DNA of 64,000 nucleotides from DASTSN01 sp035760665 (GCA_035760665.1 DASTSN010000031.1:44303-108302), one strand, 5' to 3'. Positions 43,297 through 52,180 are shown, counted from the first letter of the stretch. Notes: generated by a model from the letters alone, not told the origin. A program made the numbers and translations.

Positions 43297-44373
43297 ATGA
43301 AAAACCGTACCTGGGTCTTCCTTTGCAGTATGGCTGTACTGATAAAACTGGCAGCCTTGTACCCGCTTTGGATAGAGCAATATTATACCTATGGATTTTA
43401 TCCCTACATCTCTGGCGCCCAGCGGTTTTTGTTTGGCTGGATTCCGTTTAGTGTGGGGGATTTATTTTACGGTTTCCTGCTGGTGGTGGTTATAGTCAAA
43501 ACAGTGCAATTGGGAAAAGCTATTTTCCGCCGAAGGATAAACCGTCAATACCTGGCAGCCGGGTTGAAACAATTCGCATTCTTTTTTCTCTTTGTATACG
43601 TTTGGTTCAATCTGCTTTGGGGGCTCAACTACGACCGGGTGGGTATTGCAGGCCAGTTACAACTTAGCATGACAAAATACAGTCTCGTTGAACTGGATTC
43701 GCTGACCAGTGTATTGCAGGAGCGACTTAATTACTATGCGCCACTGGCAGATTCGGGTCAGCGGGTTACCTTTTATAAAAAAAGAAATCTTTTTCGTGAG
43801 GCAGTAACGGCCTACCGGGTGGCTTCCGGGCGGTATGCTTTTTTACAGTACAGACCGGCCTCCATCAAACCCTCGCTGTTTAGTTATGCCGGCAATATTC
43901 TTGGGTTCCAGGGATATTACAATCCTTTTTCCGGTGAGGCCCAGGTAAATACAACGGTACCCGTATTTATGCAACCATACGTGGCCTGCCACGAAATTGG
44001 TCACCAGGTAGGATATGCGAAAGAGAATGAAGCTAATTTTTCCGGTTTTCTGGCCTGTCGTGTACACCCCTCACCGGTGTTCCGCTACTCCGTGTATTTT
44101 GACATGTATAACTATGCGATAAGTGAACTATACCGCAAAGATTCGGTAACCGCCCGAACCTTTCTGGAAAACCTGCATCCCCAGGTAAAAAAAGATTATG
44201 CCGAGCTGAATCGTTTTTTTGACAGATATGCAAATCCGCTGGAACCGGTGATTACCTGGTTTTATGGAAATTACCTCAAAGCCAATAACCAGCCTGCCGG
44301 AAAACAAACCTATAACCAGGTCGTTGCTTTCCTGATCGCTTACCAGCGAAAATTTGGTAAAGAATCGCTGTAA
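43297..44373 (+). CDS. DUF3810 membrane protein with HExxH motif
   Basis: A 358-residue protein from ATG 43297 (TTG 43261 is possible). Three N-terminal hydrophobic helices (about 1-110) precede a soluble domain containing ACHEIGHQVGYAKENEAN (H232, E233, H236) and a downstream Glu, a gluzincin-like zinc motif. Family DUF3810 is widespread in Bacteroidota and Firmicutes and probably comprises membrane-anchored metalloproteases (inference). The following VYFDMYNYAISELYRKD is typical. It lies 30 bp upstream of the tspO-like gene, so the two may be co-transcribed. Confidence 0.85.
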   Translation: MKNRTWVFLCSMAVLIKLAALYPLWIEQYYTYGFYPYISGAQRFLFGWIPFSVGDLFYGFLLVVVIVKTVQLGKAIFRRRINRQYLAAGLKQFAFFFLFVYVWFNLLWGLNYDRVGIAGQLQLSMTKYSLVELDSLTSVLQERLNYYAPLADSGQRVTFYKKRNLFREAVTAYRVASGRYAFLQYRPASIKPSLFSYAGNILGFQGYYNPFSGEAQVNTTVPVFMQPYVACHEIGHQVGYAKENEANFSGFLACRVHPSPVFRYSVYFDMYNYAISELYRKDSVTARTFLENLHPQVKKDYAELNRFFDRYANPLEPVITWFYGNYLKANNQPAGKQTYNQVVAFLIAYQRKFGKESL

Positions 44374-44403
44374 ACAATCAAAGCGCCTGGTTGTTGATTT
44401 GGT

Positions 44404-44883
44404 ATGAGCACTACTGTAAAACTTGTGATCTCAATAGCTATCCCCCTGCTGATTGGTATTACGGGCGGCTTGTTTACGTCTGCTGAAATTCCCGGCTGGT
44501 ATCAAACAATCCGCAAACCTTCGTGGAATCCGCCTTCTTGGTTATTCGGTCCTGTTTGGACAATCCTCTACATACTGATGGGGATTGCATTGTTCTTAAT
44601 CTGGAAGTCAGCTGCTGATTCCAGTGTGAAAAATACTGCCATGTATCTCTTTGCTGCGCAAATGATCTTTAATTTTTTTTGGTCTTTCATCTTTTTTCGC
44701 CAGCACCAGATTGGCTGGGCATTTGCTGAAATTGTAGCATTATGGCTATTGATTTTGCTAACGATATTTGCTTTCGGAAAAATCAGCAGCGCTGCCGCCT
44801 GGCTGCTTGTTCCCTACATTGCCTGGGTTAGTTTTGCTGCAATACTGAACTTTACAATCTGGCGATTGAATGCGGCCACATGA
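44404..44883 (+). CDS. TspO/MBR family tryptophan-rich sensory protein
   Basis: A 159-residue, five-helix membrane protein with the family pattern: GGLFTSAEIPGWYQTIRKPS, WNPPSWLFGPVWTILYILMG, NFFWSFIFFRQHQIGWAFAE and a C-terminal NFTIWRLN. TspO homologues bind porphyrins and other ligands and may act in stress responses or tetrapyrrole handling. The binding loop between helices 1 and 2 is intact. It is probably in an operon with the DUF3810 gene and convergent with dcd. Confidence 0.9.
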   Translation: MSTTVKLVISIAIPLLIGITGGLFTSAEIPGWYQTIRKPSWNPPSWLFGPVWTILYILMGIALFLIWKSAADSSVKNTAMYLFAAQMIFNFFWSFIFFRQHQIGWAFAEIVALWLLILLTIFAFGKISSAAAWLLVPYIAWVSFAAILNFTIWRLNAAT

Positions 44884-44942
44884 TGCCTGCAAGATAGAAG
44901 CTGGTCTCCGGCCTGCCTGTGACGGAAAGGATACGTTTGATT

Positions 44943-45479
44943 TCAGAATATGTTTTTCCACATCATGCTTTCGATGGGCTTATCGGGCTGGCCGCTGTAT
45001 TTAGCATTTTTTTTCTGGTTGTATTTTATTTCAATTTCTCCGTCAACGGGGAAGTAGATGAGTTGTCCAACCGGCATACCCTTATACACCTTCACAGGTT
45101 GTTTAACCGAAATTTCCAGTGTCCAGTGACCGCAGAAACCAACATCGCCTTTTCCGGCAGTGGCGTGAATGTCGATGCCGAGTCTTCCGGTGGAGGATTT
45201 TCCTTCCAAAAAAGGGACATGTGCATGTGTTTCCGTATATTCTTCTGTAACGCCCAGATAGAAAATATGGGGGTAGAGTACAAACCCTTCGTCGGGAATT
45301 TCAAAATACTCAATCTGGTTGTGTTTTTTGGCATCCAGAATATGCTCCCGGTAAGTGGCAAGCCATTTACCCAGGTGCACATCATACGAGTTGCTGCCAA
45401 GGCAGTCGCGGTGATACGGCTCCAGTTTGATGGTGCCTTTTCCCATTTCTTCAAGAATGCGCTTATCGGAAAGAATCAT
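44943..45479 (-). CDS. dcd: dCTP deaminase
   Basis: A 178-residue enzyme with start MILSDKRILEEMGKGTIKLE, SNSYDVHLGKWLATY, EGKSSTGRLGIDIHATAGKG and VGFCGHWTLEISV, the active-site and trimer motifs of Dcd/DUT-like proteins. It deaminates dCTP to dUTP (a bifunctional form making dUMP is possible in some lineages). Together with the dCMP deaminase at 8012-8509 it offers a second route to dUMP. Confidence 0.93.
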   Translation of the reverse strand: MILSDKRILEEMGKGTIKLEPYHRDCLGSNSYDVHLGKWLATYREHILDAKKHNQIEYFEIPDEGFVLYPHIFYLGVTEEYTETHAHVPFLEGKSSTGRLGIDIHATAGKGDVGFCGHWTLEISVKQPVKVYKGMPVGQLIYFPVDGEIEIKYNQKKNAKYSGQPDKPIESMMWKNIF

Positions 45480-45546
45480 GACTGGTTATTAAAAAAGTTT
45501 CTGCGATGACAATTAAATCTGCAATTTTAAATCTTAAATTGAATTA

Positions 45547-46197
45547 GTGCCTATTTTTTATCAACATCCAATCAACGAATCTACCCGGCTGGGCATCTGG
45601 AAGATCGAGGAGACTGAGGAATTTTTTAAAGGGAATGTACCACAGCACCGCGATGTGACTCATCCGCTTAAGCGCCTGCAGCACCTGGCGGGACGATTTT
45701 TACTGCAATATTTGTTTCCCGATTTTCCTTACGAACTGATCCGTATTGCCGATACTCGAAAGCCCTATTTACCCAATGAGCAATATCATTTTTCCATTTC
45801 TCACTGTGGTGATTATGCAGCGGCCATCGTCAGCAGGGATTGCCGGGTAGGTATTGATATTGAAATCCCGGTAGAGAAAATTGAAAGACTGGCAACGAAA
45901 TTTTTGTCGCCGGAAGAGATTCGTATTTTCCAGGTGGCCGGTAGGGGAATCGATTTCACTGGCCCGTCGCGTCCGGCAGACCAAAACAGGCAACTTTTAA
46001 CTTTGCTTTGGTCAGCCAAAGAAGCTGTTTTTAAATGGTATGGAGACGGTGGGGTGGATTTCAGTGAGCACATTCGGCTGGTAAAACTTCACGAGTCACC
46101 AGAAATAATGGAAAGTACTTTTTTGAAAGCAAATACGGCCCTTACAGTTCACTACACTCAATTTGAACACCTGGTGCTTTGCTGGGTTGTAAAATAG
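45547..46197 (+). CDS. 4'-phosphopantetheinyl transferase superfamily protein
   Basis: A 216-residue protein from GTG 45547. The Sfp-type motifs are present: FSISHCGDYAAAIVS (82-96), VGIDIEIP with Mg ligands D104 and E106, and WSAKEAVFKWYG (155-166) with E159 and K163. It transfers the phosphopantetheine arm of CoA to carrier proteins such as ACP. No carrier or synthase genes adjoin, so its target is probably the general fatty-acid ACP. It is divergent from dcd and ends 12 bp before the convergent DUF2130 gene. Confidence 0.88.
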   Translation: MPIFYQHPINESTRLGIWKIEETEEFFKGNVPQHRDVTHPLKRLQHLAGRFLLQYLFPDFPYELIRIADTRKPYLPNEQYHFSISHCGDYAAAIVSRDCRVGIDIEIPVEKIERLATKFLSPEEIRIFQVAGRGIDFTGPSRPADQNRQLLTLLWSAKEAVFKWYGDGGVDFSEHIRLVKLHESPEIMESTFLKANTALTVHYTQFEHLVLCWVVK

Positions 46198-46209
46198 TGC
46201 CCGTTTGCT

Positions 46210-47427
46210 TTATTCTTCTAACTGGTCATTTCCGTTTTCCAGCAGGTTCAGGTCTACGGAGTCCATTCCGGAAATACCTTCAATAGACCCGCGGATATGC
46301 GCTGCGTTTAGCAACACTTTTTCCAGTTGTTTTTCCCGGGCTTTCCATAGTTTTTCCATAGCATCACGTTCTTTCTGAATGGAAACCTTCATGCTCATAA
46401 AGCCTTCCCGGATAGCTTTCCATTGCTCGGCAAATTCGGTGCTGGTCAGGTAATCGTACAGCATGTGCATTTTATCCCCTTTGTTTTCCTGCGATCTGGT
46501 GGCATTAAAGATTTTGACGATGCCATCCCGCAGCATATAGGCGACAGCTTTTACTTCTTCAAACCGGCAGATCCATACACCATCTTTCTCACCAAAACGA
46601 TCCATATCTTTGGGCATAGCCTGAGTTACAATCAGTGAAATATCGGCCCCCAGGCTGCGCATATCGGCTTTTAGTTTATCAATCCAGTCGTTGGAAAAGT
46701 CTTTGGTGCGCTTGCTTTCATAAATAATTTTTCCGCATTCCTGTCCCAGGGCATTGCGCACAGTTTGTATGCAATCGGCCCCGCGAACACCTTTTCCCAC
46801 CTCGCTGATCACGTCAAACGGAAAGGCGACCCGCAATATTTCTTCCAGTGCCAGTTCCTGCGCTTCCCCCTGCAACTGCATTGAGCCTTGCTCGGCTTTG
46901 CGTTTCATTTCTTCGGCAAGTTTGCGCTGGGCTTCCAGCTTTTCTTCCATTTCTTTCAGGCGCAGTTGAAATTCCGTTTCTTTGGCAGCAATTCGCTGTT
47001 CTTCCAGTTTGCGAATGTCTTCTGCTAGTTTTTCCCGTTCCTGCTGTAATTTTTTTTGTACAGATAATTCCAGTTCGGCTTCTTTATTCTTCAGTTCCTG
47101 TTCTTTTCGTAAAAATTCCAGTTGTTGTTCCCGGGCCTGTTTTAGTTTTTCCTCGTTTTCTTTATTGTTTTGTTCCAGCAACCGCAGTTTATTTTCAAAA
47201 TCGGTATAAATGGATTTCCGCAAGGCTTCTTCCACCTGTTGCTTGATGTCGGCTTCTCTTTTTTGGGCGGCCTGCTGCCATTCTTTTTCTTTTTTGGCCA
47301 GTTCTTCTTCTTTCTGTTTTTTATAAGCAACCATCTGTTCCCGGAGTTCTTTTTTATATTCTTCCGAAACGGCTTCTTCCAGCGGGAATTCATGCTGGCA
47401 ATTCGGGCACTTTATCGAAGTAGGCAT
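46210..47427 (-). CDS. DUF2130 domain protein (zinc-ribbon plus coiled coil)
   Basis: A 405-residue protein. A short N-terminal zinc ribbon half-site (CPNCQHEF at 7-14) is followed by a very charged coiled coil (about 25-185). The C-terminal DUF2130 domain shows RVAFPFDVISEVGKGVRGAD, GKIIYESKRTKDFSNDWIDK and 'VTQAMPKDMDRFGEKDGVWI', resembling the restriction-endonuclease-like fold with an E-x-K core (YESKR). The organisation parallels RmuC-type proteins. The function is not established; a DNA-associated role is inferred. Confidence 0.8.
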   Translation of the reverse strand: MPTSIKCPNCQHEFPLEEAVSEEYKKELREQMVAYKKQKEEELAKKEKEWQQAAQKREADIKQQVEEALRKSIYTDFENKLRLLEQNNKENEEKLKQAREQQLEFLRKEQELKNKEAELELSVQKKLQQEREKLAEDIRKLEEQRIAAKETEFQLRLKEMEEKLEAQRKLAEEMKRKAEQGSMQLQGEAQELALEEILRVAFPFDVISEVGKGVRGADCIQTVRNALGQECGKIIYESKRTKDFSNDWIDKLKADMRSLGADISLIVTQAMPKDMDRFGEKDGVWICRFEEVKAVAYMLRDGIVKIFNATRSQENKGDKMHMLYDYLTSTEFAEQWKAIREGFMSMKVSIQKERDAMEKLWKAREKQLEKVLLNAAHIRGSIEGISGMDSVDLNLLENGNDQLEE

Positions 47428-47471
47428 CAGTCGTTATTTTTTACAAATTAAAGAAGCTTTACCGTGTATAA

Positions 47472-47500
47472 AAAATCCCGGCTGTTATAGCCGGGATTTT
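47472..47500. terminator. Bidirectional terminator between ABC-F and DUF2130 genes
   Basis: Perfect 12-base arms (47472-47483 and 47489-47500) with loop GTTAT and A/T-rich ends. On the minus strand it lies upstream of the DUF2130 gene and ends transcription of the ABC-F gene that would otherwise read leftwards only after its own stop; it may instead insulate the DUF2130 promoter region. Confidence 0.7.
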
Positions 47501-47523
47501 TGTAAATATTTTTTGCAGATTTC

Positions 47524-49158
47524 TTATACAGTTTGCAGGTACATCTCTTCGCGTAACTGCTGCACTCGTTCGTCCTGCAGGTATTCGTCGAATGTGGTCA
47601 GGCGGTCGATAATACCGTTTGGCGTAAGTTCTATTACGCGGTTTGCAACTGTCTCCATAAAGGTATGGTCGTGAGATGACAGCAGCACAATGCCTTTAAA
47701 GTTCATGGCACTTTCGTTAAACGACTGAATACTTTCCAGGTCAAGGTGGTTGGTAGGCTGGTCAAGAATGATGCAATTAGGATTTTGCAGCATCATCCGG
47801 CTGATCATGCAGCGTACCTTTTCGCCACCGCTCAGCACTTTCGTCTTCTTTAAAATATCTTCCCCGCTGAACAGCATTTTGCCCAGGAAGCCCCGCAAAA
47901 AGGGTTCGTCGGCATCGGTAATATACGCAGGTACCCATTGCCGCAGCCAGTCGATGAGGTTGAAATCGCCTGTAAAATAATTGCTGTTCTCCACGGGCAG
48001 ATAAGCCGGCGTGATGGTGGTGCCCCATTCAAACGTACCGTTGTCCGGCTTGCTTTCATGATTAATAATATCAAAGAAACTGGTAACCGCCAGTGGGTCT
48101 TTACTGTAAAAAGCAATTTTATCGCCTTTGTTGACCGTAAAGGTTACGTTGTCAAACAATACACGTCCGTCAACAGCTTTGCTGAGTTTTTCAACTGATA
48201 AAATCTGGTTGCCCACTTCGCGCTGGGGTGTGAAAATGATGCCGGGATATTTCCTGTTGGAAGGTTCTATTTCCTCGATGGTTAATTTTTCCAAGGCTTT
48301 TTTGCGGGCTGTAGCCTGTTTGGATTTTGATGCATTTGCGCTGAAACGGGCGATAAAATCAAGCAGGGCCTGCCGCTTTTCTTCTATTTTCTTATTCTTA
48401 TCATTGATCTGTCGTGCCATCAGCTGAGAAGACTCGTACCAGAATGTGTAGTTGCCGGTAAAGATTTTTATTTTCTGACGATCCACATCAGCAACATGCG
48501 TGCAGACGGCATCAAGGAAGTGACGGTCGTGGCTCACGACCAATACGATGTTTTGGTAATCGGCAAGAAAATTTTCCAGCCAGCTGATGGTTTCAATATC
48601 GAGGCCATTGGTTGGCTCGTCCAGTAACAGAATATCGGGGTTCCCAAAAAGGGCCTGGGCCAGCAACACCCGCAGTTTCAGGTTAGATGGAATATCTTTC
48701 ATCAGGCTTTGGTGAAAGTTTTCTTTCACGCCAAGGCTGCTGAGCAGACTACCGGCATCACTTTCTGCTTCGTAGCCGCCCATTTCGCCAAATTCTGCTT
48801 CCAGTTCTCCGGCACGCATCCCGTCTTCTTCGCTAAAATCTTCTTTGGCGTAAATAGCTTCCCGTTCTTTCATGGTATTCCACAATTTGGAATGGCCCAT
48901 TAATACCGTATTTAATACCGTGTATTCATCAAACTGGAACTGATCCTGCTTCAGCATGGCCATGCGTTCGCCGGGTGTAATCTCCACGGATCCTTTGTTG
49001 GGGTCAATTTCACCACTGAGAATTTTCAGGAAGGTGGATTTGCCCGCCCCATTGGCGCCAATAACGCCATAACAGTTGCCTTTTGTGAAATTGAGGCTGA
49101 CTTCATCAAACAATACCCGTTTACCGTACGAAAGCGTTACATTTTTTACACTGATCAT
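47524..49158 (-). CDS. ABC-F family ATPase (YbiT-like) with degenerate second ATP site
   Basis: A 544-residue ABC-F protein. The first ABC domain is canonical: Walker A GANGAGKST (34-42) and LLLDEPTNGLD. The linker carries the basic stretch SKSKQATARKKALEKL. The second domain lacks a Walker A motif (GDKIAFYSKDPLAVTSFF at about residue 350 where GxxGxGKST is expected), and its Walker B reads IILDQPTNHLD with Gln replacing the catalytic Glu (about 463-473), while the signature LSGGEKVRCMISRMM is kept. Relatives such as E. coli YbiT act on ribosomes. Only the first site can be expected to hydrolyse ATP normally. Confidence 0.88.
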   Translation of the reverse strand: MISVKNVTLSYGKRVLFDEVSLNFTKGNCYGVIGANGAGKSTFLKILSGEIDPNKGSVEITPGERMAMLKQDQFQFDEYTVLNTVLMGHSKLWNTMKEREAIYAKEDFSEEDGMRAGELEAEFGEMGGYEAESDAGSLLSSLGVKENFHQSLMKDIPSNLKLRVLLAQALFGNPDILLLDEPTNGLDIETISWLENFLADYQNIVLVVSHDRHFLDAVCTHVADVDRQKIKIFTGNYTFWYESSQLMARQINDKNKKIEEKRQALLDFIARFSANASKSKQATARKKALEKLTIEEIEPSNRKYPGIIFTPQREVGNQILSVEKLSKAVDGRVLFDNVTFTVNKGDKIAFYSKDPLAVTSFFDIINHESKPDNGTFEWGTTITPAYLPVENSNYFTGDFNLIDWLRQWVPAYITDADEPFLRGFLGKMLFSGEDILKKTKVLSGGEKVRCMISRMMLQNPNCIILDQPTNHLDLESIQSFNESAMNFKGIVLLSSHDHTFMETVANRVIELTPNGIIDRLTTFDEYLQDERVQQLREEMYLQTV

Positions 49159-49183
49159 TTACTGCTCCATTTTTTTGAAGTCG

Positions 49184-49191
49184 CAAAGGTA
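49184..49191 (-). promoter_or_regulatory. -7 element (TACCTTTG) of the YbiT-like gene
   Basis: On the minus strand TACCTTTG matches TAnnTTTG exactly. Start is near 49180, about 22 bases before the ATG at 49158. It lies within the 61-bp gap after the 518-residue protein gene, so the ABC-F gene has its own promoter. Confidence 0.5.
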
Positions 49192-49219
49192 ACACTTTAC
49201 AGGGGATTAGCAGCAGTTG

Positions 49220-50776
49220 TCAGGCTGCAATATGCCTGCGTTTAGACGATTTAAATTTCCTGGCAATGACATCCTGCACTTTTTCATTTTGTATTTTACT
49301 TTCCAGCCAGGAGATCACATCCAGGTAAACAAAGGCTCTTGTTTCCAGCGGGTTGCGTTCGTATTTTCTCAATTTTTCCAGTAATTTTTCAAACTCGGGC
49401 TTTAATGCAGCTGTTCCCAGCTGAATAGTTCGGCGCAAAAATTTAAACATTTCTTCTTCCACCTGGCTCAGGCTTTCCATTTTAGCCATAAAGCGGTAAA
49501 CCGATTTTGTGAGATATTCCAGCAGTTCAAAATTACCCAGTTCATAATGCGCAATCAGGTGCAGCAGGCGGGCATAACACTGCAGGTCGGTGCGCAAATC
49601 CATTTTCCAGTTAATAATCTTATTCAGGTAGTCGATTGCTTTTTCGTTTTTGCCTGCACCGAAATACAGGCAGGCAATTTTATAATAAAACACGAGGACA
49701 CGATGCCTGTCGAGGAAAAGACCGTATTCTTTTAATTTTTCTTCGATGTGGGGTACAAGGCGAAGACCTTCGGTAAAGGTTCCTTCTATAAAGTGTTTAT
49801 TGATTTTTGCGGTCATCAGGTATACGAAAGTCAGTATGCGGTTATTTTCATTTTCCTCCACCACTTTCCGGTGAGCGAATTTTTCAAATTGCTGGATGGC
49901 TTCTGTGAGCTTGCTGTAATTCTGCAGGTCAAAATGTGCCCCCATCAGGTTGTGCATGGCTTTAATATAGTGAGCCGTCTCTACTTCAATCATTACCGGT
50001 TGCTCATCAAATAAATCAACCCATTTTTGGGTATAGCGGTAATACTGCAGAAAGTCCTGCCGGATAAACGCATACCAGCAATAGCACTGGTACAGGTAAA
50101 GCCGCTCATAGAAACCGGTTGCTTTCCTGGCTTCGGCGGGTAAATGGTTTTCGAGAAATGCGGACACGGCTTTTTCGTCCCTTGCATTCCTGGCATGGCC
50201 ATGTTTAATGTACCAGCTGTACATCTGCAGTGAAAGATTGGACAGTTTATTAACCAGGGAAAGCTGTTGATTCACTTCGTCGGCTTCTGCCGATAGTTGA
50301 TCTGCACGGTCCTGCATGCTGCGGGTAATAAATAAGCCTTCAATCTTTTTTTCAAAAAACAAAACCTGCTGCAGGTAAGTGAGTTGGTTATAAGTAATTG
50401 CTGTTTCTTTCATTTTTTCCAGCATCCGCAGGCTTTGCAAATAAAGCCCGCGGTTGAAGAGAATACGGGCATAGTCCATCTGCTCATGAAGCTGTATGTC
50501 GATATTGGATTCGTCTTTTATCTGCCGTAGGCTGGAAAGAATCTGTTTATAAAGGTGGGCTTTCATGTTGGAGAGTTGCTGCTTGCGAATTGATTTATTC
50601 TTCAGCAATTGCACCTCGTCGTAGTCCGGCATTTTATCCAGGGCGTCAAATAATTGAATGATTTTCAGGTCTTCGCCGGAAGACTTTCGTTTAATAAAAA
50701 GCTTGAAATTCCGTTTTTCGGCTTTCCCCAGCGATTTTATCAGTTGAAACAATATGTCGGTTGATCGGTTGGGCAT
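49220..50776 (-). CDS. Large alpha-helical (TPR-like) cytoplasmic protein, unknown function
   Basis: A 518-residue protein with no signal peptide, rich in Leu, Lys, Glu, Tyr and Gln. It reads as consecutive antiparallel helices of about 30-40 residues ('RILFNRGLYLQSLRMLEKMK', 'AGKNEKAIDYLNKIINWKMD', 'ARLLHLIAHYELGNFELLEY'), consistent with a TPR-like solenoid. The first 70 residues ('QLIKSLGKAEKRNFKLFIKR', 'LSNMKAHLYKQILSSLR') are basic, and the C-terminus ends in a basic tail KFKSSKRRHIAA. I do not recognise a named family. It is divergent from leuA. A protein- or RNA-binding role is plausible but unproven. Confidence 0.6.
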   Translation of the reverse strand: MPNRSTDILFQLIKSLGKAEKRNFKLFIKRKSSGEDLKIIQLFDALDKMPDYDEVQLLKNKSIRKQQLSNMKAHLYKQILSSLRQIKDESNIDIQLHEQMDYARILFNRGLYLQSLRMLEKMKETAITYNQLTYLQQVLFFEKKIEGLFITRSMQDRADQLSAEADEVNQQLSLVNKLSNLSLQMYSWYIKHGHARNARDEKAVSAFLENHLPAEARKATGFYERLYLYQCYCWYAFIRQDFLQYYRYTQKWVDLFDEQPVMIEVETAHYIKAMHNLMGAHFDLQNYSKLTEAIQQFEKFAHRKVVEENENNRILTFVYLMTAKINKHFIEGTFTEGLRLVPHIEEKLKEYGLFLDRHRVLVFYYKIACLYFGAGKNEKAIDYLNKIINWKMDLRTDLQCYARLLHLIAHYELGNFELLEYLTKSVYRFMAKMESLSQVEEEMFKFLRRTIQLGTAALKPEFEKLLEKLRKYERNPLETRAFVYLDVISWLESKIQNEKVQDVIARKFKSSKRRHIAA

Positions 50777-50901
50777 CGTAATTTAAAATAGTTAAAATCC
50801 TTGCCAGTCTTGACTTTCATCGGTTTTCCCGCCATTTAAGTAGCGTAAAATCCTGTGAATTTTGGTTTCGTCCGGCCATGCTATAAGGGTAATTTCGAAA
50901 A

Positions 50902-50958
50902 AGCAGGTTGTTTATTATTCTATAGCAAGCAACACAAATGTAAGCAGCCTGCTGTTTT
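50902..50958 (+). promoter_or_regulatory. U-tailed hairpin in the leuA leader, possible attenuator
   Basis: AGCAGGTTG (50902-50910) can pair with CAGCCTGCT (50945-50953; eight Watson-Crick pairs plus one G-U), followed by GTTTTT, ending about 20 bases before the leuA ATG. The loop is long (34 nt). A weak -7-like TAATTTCG lies at 50890-50897. The loop contains TTG-TTT-ATT-ATT-CTA-TAG and an ATG-TAA, either of which could be a tiny leader, but nothing as clear as the ilv leader. Confidence 0.35.
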
Positions 50959-50978
50959 TAATAACTAATTCCTGAATT

Positions 50979-52148
50979 ATGCCGGCCAACAAAATCAATA
51001 TCTTCGATACAACGCTCCGGGATGGAGAGCAGGTACCGGGTTGTAAATTAAATACAAAAGAAAAAATAGAACTGGCCCTTGCCCTGGAAGAGCTTGGTGT
51101 AGATATAATTGAAGCCGGTTTCCCCATTTCGTCTCCTGGCGATTTTGAATCGGTGAAAGAAATAGCCGCTGTAATCAAAAATGCGACCGTTTGTGGACTG
51201 AGCCGGGCGGTACTAAAAGATATTGAAACGGCTGCAGCCGCTTTAAAATATGCCCGGCGTCCGAGGATTCATACCGGTATCGGAACCTCCGATTATCATA
51301 TAAAAGCAAAATTCAATTCTACCCGGGAGGATATTCTACAGCGGGCCGTTCAGTGTGTAACATGGGCAAAAAATTTTACAGATGATGTTGAGTTTTATGC
51401 GGAAGATGCCGGCCGAACAGAAAATGAATACCTGGCCAGGGTAGTGGAGGCTGTCATTGCCGCCGGGGCTACCGTGGTAAATATTCCTGACACAACGGGT
51501 TATTGCCTGCCGCACCAGTATGGCGAAAAGATTGCCTATCTGGTGAACCATGTGCCTAACATTGATAAAGCAATTCTCTCTTGTCATTGCCACAACGATC
51601 TCGGGCTGGCAACCGCCAATTCTATAGCCGGCGTGATCAACGGGGCCCGTCAAATAGAATGTACCATTAACGGGCTGGGTGAAAGAGCGGGGAATACTTC
51701 GCTGGAAGAAGTAGTTATGATTATCAAACAGCACCGTGATCTTGGATTTTATACCAATATTAAAACTGAGCAACTTAATCCGCTGAGCCGGCTGGTTTCC
51801 GATACAATGCGGATGCCCGTGCAGCCCAATAAGGCCATTGTGGGCAGTAATGCGTTTGCGCATTCATCCGGTATTCACCAGGATGGATTTTTAAAAGACG
51901 CTCAAACATATGAAATCATCAGCCCGGACGAAGTGGGTGCGGAAGGCTCAAAAATTGTGCTGACAGCAAGGAGTGGCCGTTCCGCACTTGCTCACCGTTT
52001 CCAGAAACTCGGATACCAATACAACCGTAATGATATAGATATTCTGTACAGCGAATTCCTTAAAGTGGCCGACAGCAAGAAAGAGGTTCAGGATGAGGAT
52101 TTGCATATACTGGCAAAAAGCTATCAACCAGATACGATGGTCGTATAG
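50979..52148 (+). CDS. leuA: 2-isopropylmalate synthase, short form without regulatory domain
   Basis: A 389-residue enzyme with the HMGL-like TIM barrel: FDTTLRDGEQVPG (9-21), DIIEAGFPISSPGDF, LSCHCHNDLGLATANSI and GLGERAGNTSLEEVVM, then FAHSSGIHQDGFLKD. It condenses 2-oxoisovalerate and acetyl-CoA, the first committed step of leucine synthesis. Full-length LeuA is about 510-560 residues; the C-terminal leucine-binding domain (about 120 residues) is missing here, ending shortly after the linker subdomain. Feedback inhibition by leucine through that domain is therefore not expected. Homocitrate or citramalate synthase are less likely given the leuCDB neighbours. Confidence 0.9.
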   Translation: MPANKINIFDTTLRDGEQVPGCKLNTKEKIELALALEELGVDIIEAGFPISSPGDFESVKEIAAVIKNATVCGLSRAVLKDIETAAAALKYARRPRIHTGIGTSDYHIKAKFNSTREDILQRAVQCVTWAKNFTDDVEFYAEDAGRTENEYLARVVEAVIAAGATVVNIPDTTGYCLPHQYGEKIAYLVNHVPNIDKAILSCHCHNDLGLATANSIAGVINGARQIECTINGLGERAGNTSLEEVVMIIKQHRDLGFYTNIKTEQLNPLSRLVSDTMRMPVQPNKAIVGSNAFAHSSGIHQDGFLKDAQTYEIISPDEVGAEGSKIVLTARSGRSALAHRFQKLGYQYNRNDIDILYSEFLKVADSKKEVQDEDLHILAKSYQPDTMVV

Positions 52149-52180
52149 CAATTTTCTCTTAAGTGGATAGTTTTTGGTTG

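Noticed and set aside
45547..46197. Secondary-metabolite cluster around the phosphopantetheinyl transferase
   Set aside because: No polyketide or peptide synthase genes nearby; the gene is more likely housekeeping.
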